From Chrysomallon squamiferum (taxonomy: Eukaryota; Mollusca; Gastropoda; Neomphalida; Peltospiridae), in assembly GCA_012295275.1 (NCBI GenBank), contig CM022670.1, positions 35,005,301 to 35,069,300 on the forward strand: 64,000 bases of DNA, given 5' to 3'. The notes under the pieces were generated by a model. That model was not told the DNA's origin. It was given only the letters and a program-made list of their open reading frames with translations, and did not search any database. A program made the translations under genes and the position numbers. How positions within the stretch are numbered: position 1 is the stretch's first letter; the number at the start of each line of letters is the position of its first letter. Shown piece by piece: positions 13,841-27,301 of the stretch.

Positions 13841-16800
13841 CATTATAAACAAAACTCTAATAAAATAAAATGATTAATCATTTTTTTCTTAATTACTTAG
13901 CATTTAACTTTTAAAATAAACAGAACACTGCATAAAATTTTAAAATTATAAATTGATTGTATAACTTGACCATCAAAATAAATATACATCTGTAGAAAGA
14001 AGCCTGAAAGTATTAAACCTGACAGCTAAAAAAAAAAAAAAAAAAAAAGAATCAGGTAGTCCTTTGGGGACAAAAAGACAGAATCGAAATACACTCTATA
14101 CACTTCCCATTATGTTTTGTTTTGTTTTTGCCCTCCAGTCTTATTAACAAAATGTAACAACAAAAGAGTACAGTTTAAAAATACTCGGGTGTAGCCATTT
14201 TTCTGTGATGTCATCAGAACCAGGTCAGATAGATTTGCTCCAAAACATGTTTCAAACCTTCCTTTTTTCAGTATTATCAGTGTTTGCCCACAATGTGTGC
14301 AATGACATCATCCACTCTACTGGAGATAGCAGAATTTTCTAATGGTATTATTTTTATTACTGTACTTTATAATAAATGATGACTGGTTATCTAAAATAAA
14401 ACAATAATTTTGTTAAAATGACACAAGGTAAACTCTAATGAAAACAAAACTGGACTGACTTCTAGAGTTCACAGCTGATGTCAGGATGACTTTTTCCATG
14501 TCTGACAATTTGATGTCTTCTCGATTGTGTCCCTCGTCCCAGTATTGTTGTGTTAATTCTATTATCGGCTGACCTGCTGTATTACTGCAAAACAAGAACC
14601 CAAATATGAAACAACAAATGCATACAAGTGATAACTCAAAATTCAGGACAACAAATACCTCCAAGTTATGTCTCAACATTTCTTTGACAAATTAATCCCC
14701 CAAGTCAAAACAACTACACACATATAAAACATTCAATAATGCTGCATCAGGTACAACTGAATTGCTTGAACAGTCAACATGTAATAACATATGCAGTTTC
14801 TAAATGACTAATATAACCAAATAATAACTACATATGGTACACACATTATATACACATTATATATTCTAAATTTGAACACAAAAACACATACCAGAAAAAA
14901 CTTATTAGGTATAATTTGAAAATATTAAATCATTACACACAAAAACAATAATTTAATTAGTTTTCAGAGTTCTACATCATAATACATTATTTGTAAGTAA
15001 ATACTAAACCAGGTATACTTGGCAAAGAATATTTTTAATATTAAACAAAAGTAATTCCTAAAATCTTATTTGAATAACAAATATATCTTATCAAAACCCT
15101 AACCCATTAACTTTCAAATAATACAAGCAAGTAGTAATTCAATTACACACATGGCCATAACTACATTGAGGCAAATGAGGAGGCACTTTTGAGCGAGAGC
15201 TTATGGATGCCTTTGGTGGCCCCTTGAATCCCTCACCCAAAAAATCTAGTTATAAGCATGACTCAGACTGTACACATGATATGTTTTGTTTCAGTTATCA
15301 AATTAGTATTAGTATATGTATTAGTAATGCTGATATGATACAAAAGTAATTAGCTATATTTTTCTTATATGGCTTATAATAATAAAAAAATAAAAATAAA
15401 AATAAAAACCCAAAAACCCAACCAAAAACTATTATCTTATGAATGACATAGTAATATTATAAATATATCTTTTACAAAGAAATATCAAATTAAATCTTTG
15501 ATTAATTACCTTAAAAACAGGAAGACTGCCTTTTTATAGTCAACACCCCCAAGCTGGTCATAATAATCTAAATAAGGCTTGATGGTGTCTATCAAGCCAC
15601 TTGGCATTTTGTCCATTTCATCAAAAATGAACATACTATAAGGACACTCAGTGACATTGCCCTCTATCCAGCTTCGAAGTTGATCCTGAAATAATGGAAT
15701 ATATTTTTTTTCAGCAGTGATGATAAAATGAATTCAAAACATAATTCACAGATAGATCTAATTATGTATGTTCAGGAGCAAAACACAATTTATATTGTCA
15801 TCAAGTTTATAATCCTTTGGTTTTTATCAAGCTCATTTTTATGTAAAAACCCCACTGAAAGTCTTAGAATGTGCAATATTACATAATAGGTGATCAGCAA
15901 TAATCAGTAATTCATATAAAAAATTCTTTTTTTGTTTATAAATCAATATTATATACAAATAATTTAATAAAACAGCAATTCTCTGCAGCTACCAATAATC
16001 ACCCATTTCTTTGTTGTATACAAATTTTATGCTTGGTTTATTAACTAGGTTGTCCCTTATTTAATGATGTGGTAAACACATTTTGTTTAAGGTTTAGTTA
16101 GTTAAGGACAACATTCCCTTTAATTTTTCCCACTGAGCCTATCTTTTGATGCTTTGAACAAAACTGGAAACACACTGATGATATAGCGGACAAAACAGAC
16201 ATATTTTGTAAATAACAAAATTTTAAGAATGCAGGAAAATAGCCACGAGTTCTTTCTATACAGTACTTTCTAAACTACATTTGGGTTTCTGATTATTTGG
16301 GTATCAAGATTAAAATACTGCAATAATGTCTCTTAACACATCATATTTCCAAAAGTAATCCATCTGTGGGACGTATTTCCTTATTCATTGAACATTCTGA
16401 AGATGCTACAGTAACAAAGAACTACTTACCTTTCTAGCCTACCAGCATTAATGATTTCTGTGATTCACATCTAACTTGACAGATCACAAAATCCGCATAT
16501 AAGATAACAAAAAATTACTTTATGGAATAGGACCATCAGACAGTGACAGACAGTCACTTTCTTCTTTTCTTTTTTTTTAAAGAAAAGAAGATTTCATATG
16601 TGTTTTATGGAAAGCAGCAGACAACATACAGAATATAAAAATAATTACTTTATAGAATGGAACCATTCCTTCATGAGGAAATTCCTTAGTTGATGATATA
16701 AGATGGACAAATTTGCTTTTCATTCCTTTTTTGAAGAGATGCTCTGCTATCATTTTGCTCACGTAATTCTTGCCTGTTCCTGTACCACCATGGAAAGACA

Positions 16801-17431
16801 AAGCAAGAGCCTTTGCGGGGTTTTCAGATCTCACATGTCCTTTTATGTGGTTAATAACTGCTTTCATAACAAGGTGCTGACCATATAGTTCATTTTTCAT
16901 TGCTGGATGCAAACCTGTATATAATTACAGTAATATAAAATGTAGAATTAGATTAATCATACAATAGTAAATATTAATAATAATAATTATAATAATAAAT
17001 AAATAAATAAACAAATATGGGTAGCTAAAAAATCCACAGAAATCCAAAAGTATATTTTATTTATCCATTTATTTTTTTTTTTTTTTTCAGTTTTCATTCC
17101 TGTTACTTCGATCTATAATTCATTAAGACTCTTTACTTTTGTTTTTGGTGTTGCTGTTATACTGCATACATTTTAAATTTAATGTTAAAATTGTTTAAAC
17201 CTATCATTGATAAACAATAATAATACCGGAAGTATTTCTGAGAATCCATCGGTTATCACAATTCTCAGTAAAATAACTGGTCAGATCTTTGAAGTTGCTT
17301 ATCAATGCAGACACAACAAATGCAAAACCGGCAGTAATCCCAGAAATTGGTTCTAAGGCACATATGGGTCTAACTGCTACCAAAAACAGACAATATAATA
17401 AGCATAATAAATTTAGCCATTTGATGTTCAT
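13488..17431 (-). CDS. Torsin-family AAA+ ATPase, copy A
   Basis: Five exons on the minus strand: 17227-17431, 16649-16914, 15510-15685, 14460-14584 and 13488-13753. They total 1038 nt (345 residues plus stop), close to the ~332 of human torsin-1A. An N-terminal hydrophobic segment (residues ~1-25, [13 protein letters not shown]) is the signal sequence expected of an ER-lumen/nuclear-envelope protein. The torsin Walker A with Asn, GGTGTGKN, is at ~111-118, Walker B MFIFDE at ~175-180, sensor-1 region FLFLRSNTAG, and the C-terminal GCK motif at ~331-333. Torsins act on membranes with LAP1/LULL1-type activators; no partner is visible here. Splice phases all agree and no lesion is seen. It is head-to-head with a TMEM144 fragment. 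Confidence 0.95.
15972..16068. mobile_element. Remnant of the inverted-repeat element end in torsin A intron 2
   Basis: CTGCAGCTACCA, CCATTT..TTGTTGTATACAA and CCCTTATTTAATGAT match the outer tip of the right arm of the element in torsin B (up to 26036). Here the match is interrupted by ~24 bp at 16024-16047. The rest of the element is absent. Confidence 0.6.
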
Positions 17432-18280
17432 GTTGATATCGAAAGTACTCTAGCTTGAGACCGAGAAGTATTACGCTTCACAAAAAAATCATCTTTGGGC
17501 GAACATTATAAATAAAAGATAAAAATTACTGTGCATCAATCTATTAGTTTTACGCCGAGCATGTAACTAATCGCACAATAAGTTGAATAACTAATAAATA
17601 TTATTTTGATTCTGGTTAATTTTCCATAAGTTTATTGGTAGTTCTACACCGTCAGGTGCTACTAATTATATTACTCGTACAAAAATGTCCAGAAATTTCA
17701 TCTGCGCAAGCGAAATAGAATAACACTTGCTACGCCGTTCAAGTCTCAGTATCTCTTTTTTTTCTACCATTTGGGGAAACGTCACATGACAAGCAAATAG
17801 AAAACTATGTTGGGATTTTGGTTCTTTTCAGTTTGTTGAGATTCACCTAGGTAAAGATTCAAACTAATAATAATATTATTTAAATAATTTCATATAGCAA
17901 TACCGAGTACGACAATGAACTAAAAACGTACAAAATAGGGAGAAATACCCCATTATAAATAATAATGATAATTACATTATATTAGGATAATATTTATATT
18001 CATATCATAATTATATTGTCACAAAATAATTATTTTCTGTGCAACTCACAACTGTGTTAATGCATTGTTAAATATCTATGTATGTATTATAATTATTGTA
18101 TCCTATTTAAAAGTATTTTCGATGTACCGCAAAATAAATAGATCAAACAATAGTAATCATGAAAATTGCAACAGTAGTAAAATTAATAATTTTTAGAATA
18201 ATACCGTGTTCATTTATATAAATTTTTTAAAACTATTTTAAATATCCATTAATCTTTGTACTCTGTTACTGTGTTAGATT

Positions 18281-18341
<61 letters not shown>

Positions 18342-18641
18342 TTGATGTTCTGGTTTCATGAACAATTGACAAAACGGGTTTTCAGATCAGATACAAATTG
18401 ACGAAATGTTTCAAATGTCATCTACTGTTACATATAAAATATGCATTTATATCAGATTGAAAATATTCACTGTTGGAATACATGCAGTTTGAATTTGAAA
18501 AAAAACCAAAACAACAACAGTGAAATAATTAGCAAATGACGTTTTTAGTGAAAAAAAGATAAAAGAAAAGATGATTTTTTCTGATTTAATGTTTATTTAA
18601 ACGTCTGTTTTGTCTATTTGATTAGGATAATCTCTGTCAGC
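17432..18641. promoter_or_regulatory. Bidirectional spacer between torsin A and TMEM144 fragment
   Basis: Head-to-head spacer of 1.2 kb. It carries TGCGCAAGCGA at 17703-17713 and GTCACATGAC at 17781-17790; each is a one-base variant of a perfect palindromic site in block B. CACCTAG followed by GTAAAG at 17851 is conserved between blocks and may be the donor of a TMEM144 5' UTR exon. A (CT)n tract lies at 18283-18340. Confidence 0.5.
18283..18340. repeat. (CT)n tract upstream of the TMEM144 fragment
   Basis: About 29 CT units at the same relative place as the tract at 28864-28921 in block B. Confidence 0.95.
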
Positions 18642-19146
18642 ATGGATGGAGAGATATTTTCTTCCTCAGTGGCTTCCTGTAATTCTACAGACAATGAGAC
18701 ATATCCTGTGTCTGTTGGCTACATAGGAGCTGCAGTGTCTGTCTTGTTTTATGCTAGCAACTTTGTACCTGTGATGAAATTTGAAATCGGAGATGGTAAC
18801 CATTAAAACTTATTTTTTAATACTTAGTAATAATACTGTATGTGGAATTTATCATTACTTAATTAATACTCATTATGCAATCTTCAGTTGTTACAAATGA
18901 AATTTTTAGCATTTAATAGTGATGTCTGATTTTTATTATATATGATAGCAAAATTTTTATATATAGATGAACAAATTATTAGGTTTAAAGACAAACTTCA
19001 TATTAGAATAATATTCAAATAGAATTAAAAAAATAATTGCCAACTCTTTGCTATTACATCACTGCTATAGTGTAAGTGTTAAGAAGAGGATCACTTGAAG
19101 ATTAAAGATTAGAATAGTTTTAATATTAAATTATTATTTTTCAAGA

Positions 19147-19233
<87 letters not shown>

Positions 19234-19368
19234 TATTTTTTTATTAGGCAATTTTTTTCCAGTGGATTCTCTGTAGTGCTATTCTTCTGGTTGGCATGAT
19301 TATTCAAGCTGTATGCAGATCAACGTTCTACCCGTTTGTCATGATTGGAGGAGCTGTGTATGCCGTTG
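18642..19368 (+). pseudogene. Truncated, frameshifted TMEM144 copy
   Basis: Only the first two coding exons exist, 18642-18795 and 19248-19368, matching TMEM144 exons of block B. The second has one extra base just after its start (GCAATTTTTTTCC against GCATGTTTTTCC), which shifts the frame before the membrane segment FFQWILCSAILLVGMII. The motif NFVPVKKFE has become NFVPVMKFE. Sequence homologous to the third and later exons is missing, because block B begins 116 bp further on. The seven-plus remaining helices are lost, so this cannot encode a transporter. Confidence 0.85.
19148..19225. repeat. (ATT)n then (TA)n microsatellite
   Basis: Uninterrupted ATT units run into TA units immediately upstream of the second pseudogene exon. 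Block B has only a TTTA/ATT-rich stretch at the same place. Confidence 0.9.
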
Positions 19369-19704
19369 GTCAGTATTATTACTTGTTTTGTAGAAAATAC
19401 TATTTCGTAAATTTATGGATATGGTATCTGATAGGTCAGAAAACTTCAGTGATGTAAACAGAAAATTAAATCTAAATACTATTACACCTGTATGGTCTTT
19501 TAGATTAACAATTTTATTTCATTAAACAAAACAACTTTTATTTAATAATTCACTTATATTGCAAGGCAGGATTTCTTGGTCACTGATAGTGGGTTTAGAG
19601 AAATATATTCTTAACAGATTATATTCAGATTCTTCCATTGTGTGTACACACATGCTGGAGAACATTGATGTAACAACAGATTTAGAAACATGAGTAAGGT
19701 GCAT

Positions 19705-19885
19705 TGCATGAACTTTCAGTATGTTAGTAATATATTTGATTCTTATGACTGAACATAGAGCATTGCTGTATATATAATATGATTTCAGTATATTTGTAAT
19801 ATGATATTTAATTCTTACGATCAAACACAGAACACTTTAATGTGGTAGTAATATCAATAACGATATTTAATTCTTACAACTGAAT
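19705..19885. repeat. Imperfect ~60-68 bp repeats in block B only
   Basis: Three degenerate units share GTAATAT, TTGATTCTTA or TTAATTCTTA, and AC(A/T)GAA-type tails, near 19729, 19795 and 19850. They fall in a ~320 bp stretch absent from the matching place in block A. Confidence 0.5.
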
Positions 19886-20186
19886 TGATACAACACACTC
19901 TGTCTGATGGGTTTGTCTACCACTCCAAAGATATTAAATGTTTTAAATTGGATAAATTATAGTTTCATTTTATCAGCCAAATTTGTTCATTATAAATCAT
20001 TTTTCATCTTCATGATAAGTTTTATGACTTTTATAAGTAGCATAAATATTTTAGTTTGCAAGTAAATGCAGGAAACAGATATTAAACATTCAAAATAATA
20101 TAACTGAGTTTCAAAATTCCCAGTTTTATGGTAAAACATATTAAAGTATATGCAGCTAGCAATGACAAAAGAGTCCTTTTCATAAA

Positions 20187-23100
20187 CTAAATTTTATCCA
20201 TCATAATATAGTCCACTTTTTCTGGTACTCTTTTGCAACCACCCACTGAAAATGCTAGAGTGTCTTTAGGATAAAATGTTAATTCTTTCAAAATGCTATT
20301 AACTAGTTCTTGTCCAATGTGACTCTTTTCAATGAAGTATTTCCTCCTGACTAGTTCATCACTGATACATTCTTTTACATGTGTCTTGGTGAGTGGTAGG
20401 AACGGGATAAAAGCTGTTATGAGATGTTTTGTGATGAGCTCACTGTGCCACAAGCCACCTGTAGTAGAAAGATATGCAGATATTATTTCAAAAGATTATG
20501 TATCACATACACACACACACATATACATACACATACATACATATTACCTAGACATATTTATACTTACATCTATACACATGCACATATATGCCTCTGTGTG
20601 TTAGCACACATACACACACACACACATAATTATTACGAAGAAAACTCTTAGTTTAAGTAACAATATTTCCAAAATATCTAAAATAATTACCAAAAATACT
20701 ACTAATAAATCAATATTAATAATCATTTTTTTCTTAATTACGTAGCATTTTAAAATAAATAGAACAGTGTATAAAATTTGGTAATCTTAAATTCATTGTA
20801 TAACTCAACAATCAAAATAAATATACATCTGTAGAAAGAGGTATGAATGTATATTGTATTAGAACTGACTATTTCATTTTGTTTTGTTCTTGCCCTCCAA
20901 ACTTATTAATGAAGTGTAACAACAAAAGAGTACAGTTTAAAAATACTTGGGTGTAGTAATTTTTCTATGATGTTATCAGAACCATGGCAGACAGATTTGC
21001 TCTAAAAACATGTTTTTACCTCTATTTTTGTTCAATGTTATCAGAAACAATACTTGTGTCTGACCCCAATGTCTGCAAGTGACATCATTGATTACCAGAT
21101 ATACCAGAGTTCAAATCGTTTGTGATGGTATCATTTTATTATTGTACTTTATTATAAATGATGACCGCATATCTAAAATGAAACAATAATTGAAAGTGTA
21201 AAGAATTTTGTGAAAATGACACAAGGTAAACTCTAATGAAAACAAAACTGGACTGACTTCTAGAGTTCACAGCTGATGTCAGGATGACATTTTCCATGTC
21301 TGACAATTTGATGTCTTCTCGATTGCGTCCCTCGTCCCAGTATTTTTGTGTTAATTCTATTATCTGTTGACCTGCTGTATTACTGCAAAACAAGAACCCA
21401 AATATGAAACAACAAATGCATACAAGTGATAACTCAAAATTCAGGAAAACAAATACCTCCAAGTTATGACTCAACATTTCTTTGACAAATTAATCCCCTA
21501 CATCATAAGAACAACACACTTATAAAACATTTAATAGTACTGCATAAGGTACACTTGAATAGCTTTAACAATCAACATGTAATAATATATGCAGTTTCTA
21601 ATGACTAATGTAACCAAATAATAACTACATTTGGTATACACATTATATAATTCTAAATTTAAATATAAAAATGCAGACAAGTGAGAACTTAATTAGGAAA
21701 TAGTTTGGAAATATTAAATAAATTGTCATAATATCAGTATATACAAAAATAGTAATTTATTTTGTTTTTGGAGTTCTACATCATAATGTATTGTTTGTAA
21801 GTAATAACTAAACCAGGTATTCTTAGCAAAGAATATTATTAATATTAAACAAAATTAATTCCTAAAGTCCTATTTGAATAACAAATATACACACATCAAA
21901 ACCTGAACCCATTAACTTTCTAATAAGATTAATAATAGAAACAAGTAGTAATTCAATTACATTCATGGCCATAACTACATTGAGGCAAATGTCTCATATA
22001 AAAACTGACAAATTGTTTTTAACTATACAAAGATTTTATTTAAAAATATAAAATAAAAATCTCTATTCCGACAGACACAAAATCCACTTTCAAGTCAAAA
22101 CCTGTGGGTCCTTAGGCAGCCCAAATTGTTTTGCTCAGTTCCATTCTGTGATGAAGTGTTTTTTGCCTCATTTCAAAAAGAATCTAGTTACTGCCATGAC
22201 ATAGACTGTAGACATGAACAGATATGTTGTTGCATTTATCAGATTAAGTACAAATACACTTTATGCATTAATTATGCTGATTTGATACAAAAATAATTAG
22301 CAACATTTTTTTATATATTTAAAAAGTCTGTATCTTAAGAATGAAATAGTAGGATTATAAATATATCTTTTACACTGAAATATCAAATTCTCAGATTAAA
22401 TCTTTGATTAATTACCTTAAAAACAGGAAGATTGCCTTTTTATAGTCAACACCCCCAAGCTGGTCATAATAATCTAAATAAGGCTTGATGGTGTCTATCA
22501 AGCCACGTGGCATTTTGTCCATTTCATCAAAAATGAACATACTATAAGGACACTCAGTGACATTGCCCTCTATCCAGCTTCGAAGTTGATCCTGAAATAA
22601 TGGAATATTTTTCTTTTTCAGCAGTGATGATAAAATGAATTCAAAACATAATTCACAGATAAATCTAATTATGTATGTTTATACTGATTGCAAAGGACCA
22701 AAACACAATTTATATTGTTGCCAAGGTTATATTGCTTTGGTTTTTATTAAGGCAATTTCCATGGGAAACATTGTAACAAACACTAAAAGTTTTACATAAT
22801 CTGTGTCCATTGATAATGAGTAATTCACATCAAAAATTCTTTTTTGTTTATTTATATTATATGACAAAAATTGAAAAAGAATTTTTGAGTTAAACATTTT
22901 TTGTTACAAAGTTATCATAAGTTATCATTCCGTGTCAAATCACCCAATGGGTTAAACCCGACCGTCTCGGATCATTAAATAAGGGAGAACCTTGTATACA
23001 ACAAATGGCCGATTACTGGTAGCTGCAACAAATTGCTATTTTCAGCAATAAAACTCCATATAAAAGTTACAGGTATACTTTTTATCTGATATACATTAAT

Positions 23101-26100
23101 TAAGATTAATTAATAGTCATTCTATGTCATCCCCCCAAAACAAAAAATATTTTAAACCCGACTGTACTCAGATTTTTATGAAACTTTGAAATACTTGTTG
23201 ATTGGGATTCCACAGCACCAAATCCAAAATTTTAGGCCAATCAGACCAGTGGTTTTGGAAATATGTACCCCCGCCCCTGAATTTTGCGATTTTCGGCCAA
23301 AATGGACATGACTACCAACCTTTGAACCCTCATATCTCAGGAACTACTAGGCCAATCTTCATAAAATTGGTATTGTTGAAATGACCGTGAGATGATCTTT
23401 TTTTCAAATTTAATTTCCCACATGTTAACCATAACATATACAATTTTTAGAGGTGTATTTGAATTTATATATATTTTTTTAATTAGCCACAATATAGATT
23501 TTAAAAATGCACGGATGATTGAAACAATGCATTACAATGTACATTTTCTACATGTATACACTTCTCTGAGACCCAAAACTCATCTTTGGAGTCAAAATCC
23601 ACTTCACATGTCTGAAGGAATGCCTAAAGGATGTGAAAAGTGGTCAAATGGCACGACATGTTCTACACAATCAGGCCCAAAGGGTGAACAGGAAGTGTGG
23701 CTTCAGGCATGTCGAAAACTCCTTGAAATCCCTATTGAGCACATGGCAATTAGAAGATTCTCCTACTAATTCTTCTACTACTAGGCCTATTCCCACTACC
23801 TTTTGTTCCTAACTATTTCTACTAATACTACATCTTCTACTGACACTATTATCAGTGATGCTACGTTTGGTACTAGTAGTTACTTCCAGTACTGCTATTA
23901 TCCCTCTAGGCTCCTGTTATTATCTGCACCTCTACCACCACTACTACTACTACTACTATCACCACCAGTACTTCTACCATTACTATTGTTACTGATGGTG
24001 CTATTAGTACTTTTATTATTAGAACTACTACTTTCACCATCATCACCACCACTGCTGCTTTTATTATCACAAATACTGTTACTATCTCTACTACTACTAG
24101 CATCACCATTATATCAACTACTACAATAGTTATTTTTTATTTTTCTACTTCTACTGACACTACATCTTCTACTAACAGCACTATAATCCTATCACTTTTT
24201 CTAGTATTACTAATTATACTAACACTCCCTCTACATTACTATTATATCTCCTTCTATCTATTGCCATTGAGATTACTTCCACGATTTCTACTACTACCTG
24301 TAGCATTATTATTATTATTATCATCATCATCATCATCATCATCATCAGTTATTACTGGCAGTAGTAGTAATAATAATAGTACTACTACTAGAATACAAAT
24401 ACTTCTACGGGTTTTACAAGACTGATACTTCTAGAACTACAACTTTTACTGTTATTACTTCAAATACTATTATATCTAATATAAGAATAGTGGAACATTT
24501 ACCAGTACTATGACCGCAATATTTTAAAGTAATACAGTGATTATGCCTGAGATAAAACTAGTCTGAAGATCAATTCAGTTCACTGTGCTATTTTGTGACA
24601 CTGATGGCTGTGCTGGACCGTACAAAAATAAGAACAATTTTGAAGAAGACTTTGGTTTGGAAGGTAAATGTAACTTTTTTGCGACGAGCCATGGCAAAGG
24701 TGCCTGTGATGGAATTTGATTGGGGGATGGTGAAGAGGTTGCTGACAAAGGCCAGTTTTGCAGCATCCCTACACAGACCCAGTCCTGACCAGTGAGGCTA
24801 TCATGGACTTCTGCATCAAGAGTATTCCAGGTATTCACTTTTTCAACATCACACCAGAACACAACAAAGCAGGAGTTGGAACTACAAGGGAGGTTTCAAG
24901 TGGCCAAAACGGTCAAGGAATAACAGCAATTTCACCGGTTAGTTCCAGTGTCTAAGTCAAAGACGCTTGTCTACAAGCTGACCCTTCAGTGACCACCAGA
25001 ACTAGTATTTTCAGCATTCTGAGGATGGTATGACAGAGTTACCAGATGAGTCAAGAATCAAAACTATATTTGTTGTCTGTATGACAATGAGGCATGGGTT
25101 GGGCTAGTTGAGGACATTTCAGAAGAGCATGGTGATTTCTTCATTCGTTTCAAGCACCCTCACAGACCTTCTAAGTTATTTCACTGACCAAACGAAGAAA
25201 ACACTTGTTGGATTACTGAAGGGGATATCTTCTGTGTCATTGATACACCTTCTATTGCATCTTCTCGACGGATGTACTCTCTGCATAAAAAGGATGGTGC
25301 AATTCTGTGACTGCTGAACTGGTGAGAAGGCAACGAGGGAAGTAGTTTGATATCATATGAACATAACATGTAGGCCTACAATGTATTACTCGGTAATCAT
25401 GAGAGATGGTGATTCCTAGAATCAGGAATTGGTCATTCAGGTTTTAGCTAATCAGATGTTAATGGCAGAAAAGGTGTTATTTTCATGGACATGCAGTTAT
25501 TGAATGTGTATTGCTGCTAAACAAATAACACTACAGCTCTGAATCTTTTATATGTTTTAGATAACATGTGAGAGATTAAATATCAAGAATGTTCATCTCA
25601 TAGTAATGTGATCCACAAGGCTTATGTACCCCCAACATTCTCCAAACTGAAACCTTGGTCCAGTAGTTCCTGAGATATGAGGGTTCAAAGATTGGTGGTC
25701 ACACCCATTTTGACCGAAAATCTCAAGAAACGGTGGACCATATCTTCCAAACCACTGGTCTGATTGGCTTAAATTTTCGGATTTGGTGCTGTGGGATCCC
25801 AATCAACAAGTATTCCAACCAAGTTTCATAAAAATCTGAGTACAGTCGGGTTTAAAATATTTTTTGTTTTGGGGGGATGACATAGAATGACTATTAATTA
25901 ATCTTAATTAATGTATATCAGATAAAAAGTATACCTGTAACTTTTATATGGAGTTTTACTGCTGAAAATAGCAATTTGTTGCAGCTACCAGTAATCGGCC
26001 ATTTGTTGTATACAAGGTTCTCCCTTATTTAATGATGTGGTAAACACATTTTGTTTATGGTTATATTAGTGACAGATATGTAGTTAAGGACAACATTTCC

Positions 26101-27252
26101 TTTAATTTTTTCTTTCTTAACATAACGTTTGATGCTTTAAGCAAAAATGGAAATGCATAGTGAAAAAAACTTGTATTTTGTAAATGAAAATGAGAGACAA
26201 TATTTTGATATGTGCGTCACCAATGTAGTGATTTCCTATCAGAGGTAACACTCGTTAATGATCATTCAGATAATGAGAGAAAAAAACTCACTGCTGCCAT
26301 TTCTTCAGCTACTGTTTCTTGATAATAGTACTACATACCAGAGTATTTGTTAAAGCACTAAGATGTAAAATGGCAAGAAAAATTGATCTGATGATCGAGT
26401 GCACTTTGAGGAGAATGAAATAGTCCTGCTTCCTCCTCTCTAGGAATGAACTTTCTTTCAGTGTGTAAGATGTATGCAGACACACTAACAATGCAGGAGT
26501 ATAGCCACTAGACCCTCAGTTATCCTTACATAAATCAAGTTATTTTTATACTGTACTTTATAAACTACATCTGGGTTTTCTGATTGTTTCGGTATCACGA
26601 TTAAAATACTGCAATAATGTCTCTTAACACATCATATTTCCAAAAGTAATCCATCTTTGGGACTTATTTCTTCATTCATTGAACATTCTGAAGATGCTAC
26701 AGTAACAAAGAACTACTTACCTTTCTAGCCTACCAGCATTAATGATTTCTGTGATTCACATCTAACTTGACAGATCACAAAATCCGCATATAAGATAACA
26801 AAAAATTACTTTATGGAATAGGACCATCAGACAGTGAGAGAGTTATTTTTTTATCTTCATTTTAAAGAAAAGAAGAATTCAGGTGTGTTTTATGGAAAGC
26901 AGTAGACAATATACAAAATATAGAAATAATTACTTTATAGAATCGAATCATTCCTTCATGCGGAAATTCCTTAGTTGATGATATAAGATGGACAAATTTG
27001 CTTTTCATTCCTTCTTTGAAGAGATGCTCTGCTATCATTTTGCTCACGTAATTCTTGCCTGTTCCTGTACCACCATGGAAAGATAAAGCAAGAGCCTTTG
27101 CGGGGTGTTCAGATGTCACATGTCCTTTTATGTGGTTAATAACTGCCTTCATTACAAGGTGCTGACCATATAGTTTATTTTCCATTGTTAGTTGCAAACC
27201 TGTATATAATTATAGTAATATAAAATGTAAAATTAGATTAACTGTACGGTAG

Positions 27253-27301
<49 letters not shown>

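Larger units (their letters stand above)
13137..19460. repeat. Segmental duplication, block A (torsin A + truncated TMEM144)
   Basis: Begins at ACACCTGTATG, matched in order and orientation by block B from 19484, and ends at GATGTAAACA (19451-19460), matched at 30311-30320. All five torsin exons, their intron positions, the torsin/TMEM144 spacer and the first two TMEM144 coding exons are shared. Beyond 19460 block A passes within about 24 bp into the start of block B, a head-to-tail junction. Confidence 0.9.
22971..26036. mobile_element. ~3.1 kb element with long inverted arms in torsin B intron 2
   Basis: The two ends are inverted copies of about 430 bp, starting ATCATTAAATAAGGGAG at 22971 and ending CTCCCTTATTTAATGAT at 26036. 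Between them lie a low-complexity trinucleotide region and a frameshifted ORF. No reverse transcriptase or integrase motif is seen. Matching arms around a decayed gene suggest a DNA transposon or fold-back element; the class is unknown. I cannot identify a target-site duplication with confidence. Confidence 0.75.

Noticed and set aside
16703-16888. Plus-strand ORF opposite torsin exon 2
   Set aside because: Antisense shadow of the Walker A exon.
23803-24129. Leu/Ser-rich open frames on both strands
   Set aside because: Produced by trinucleotide-simple sequence; no start context, domain or splice logic.
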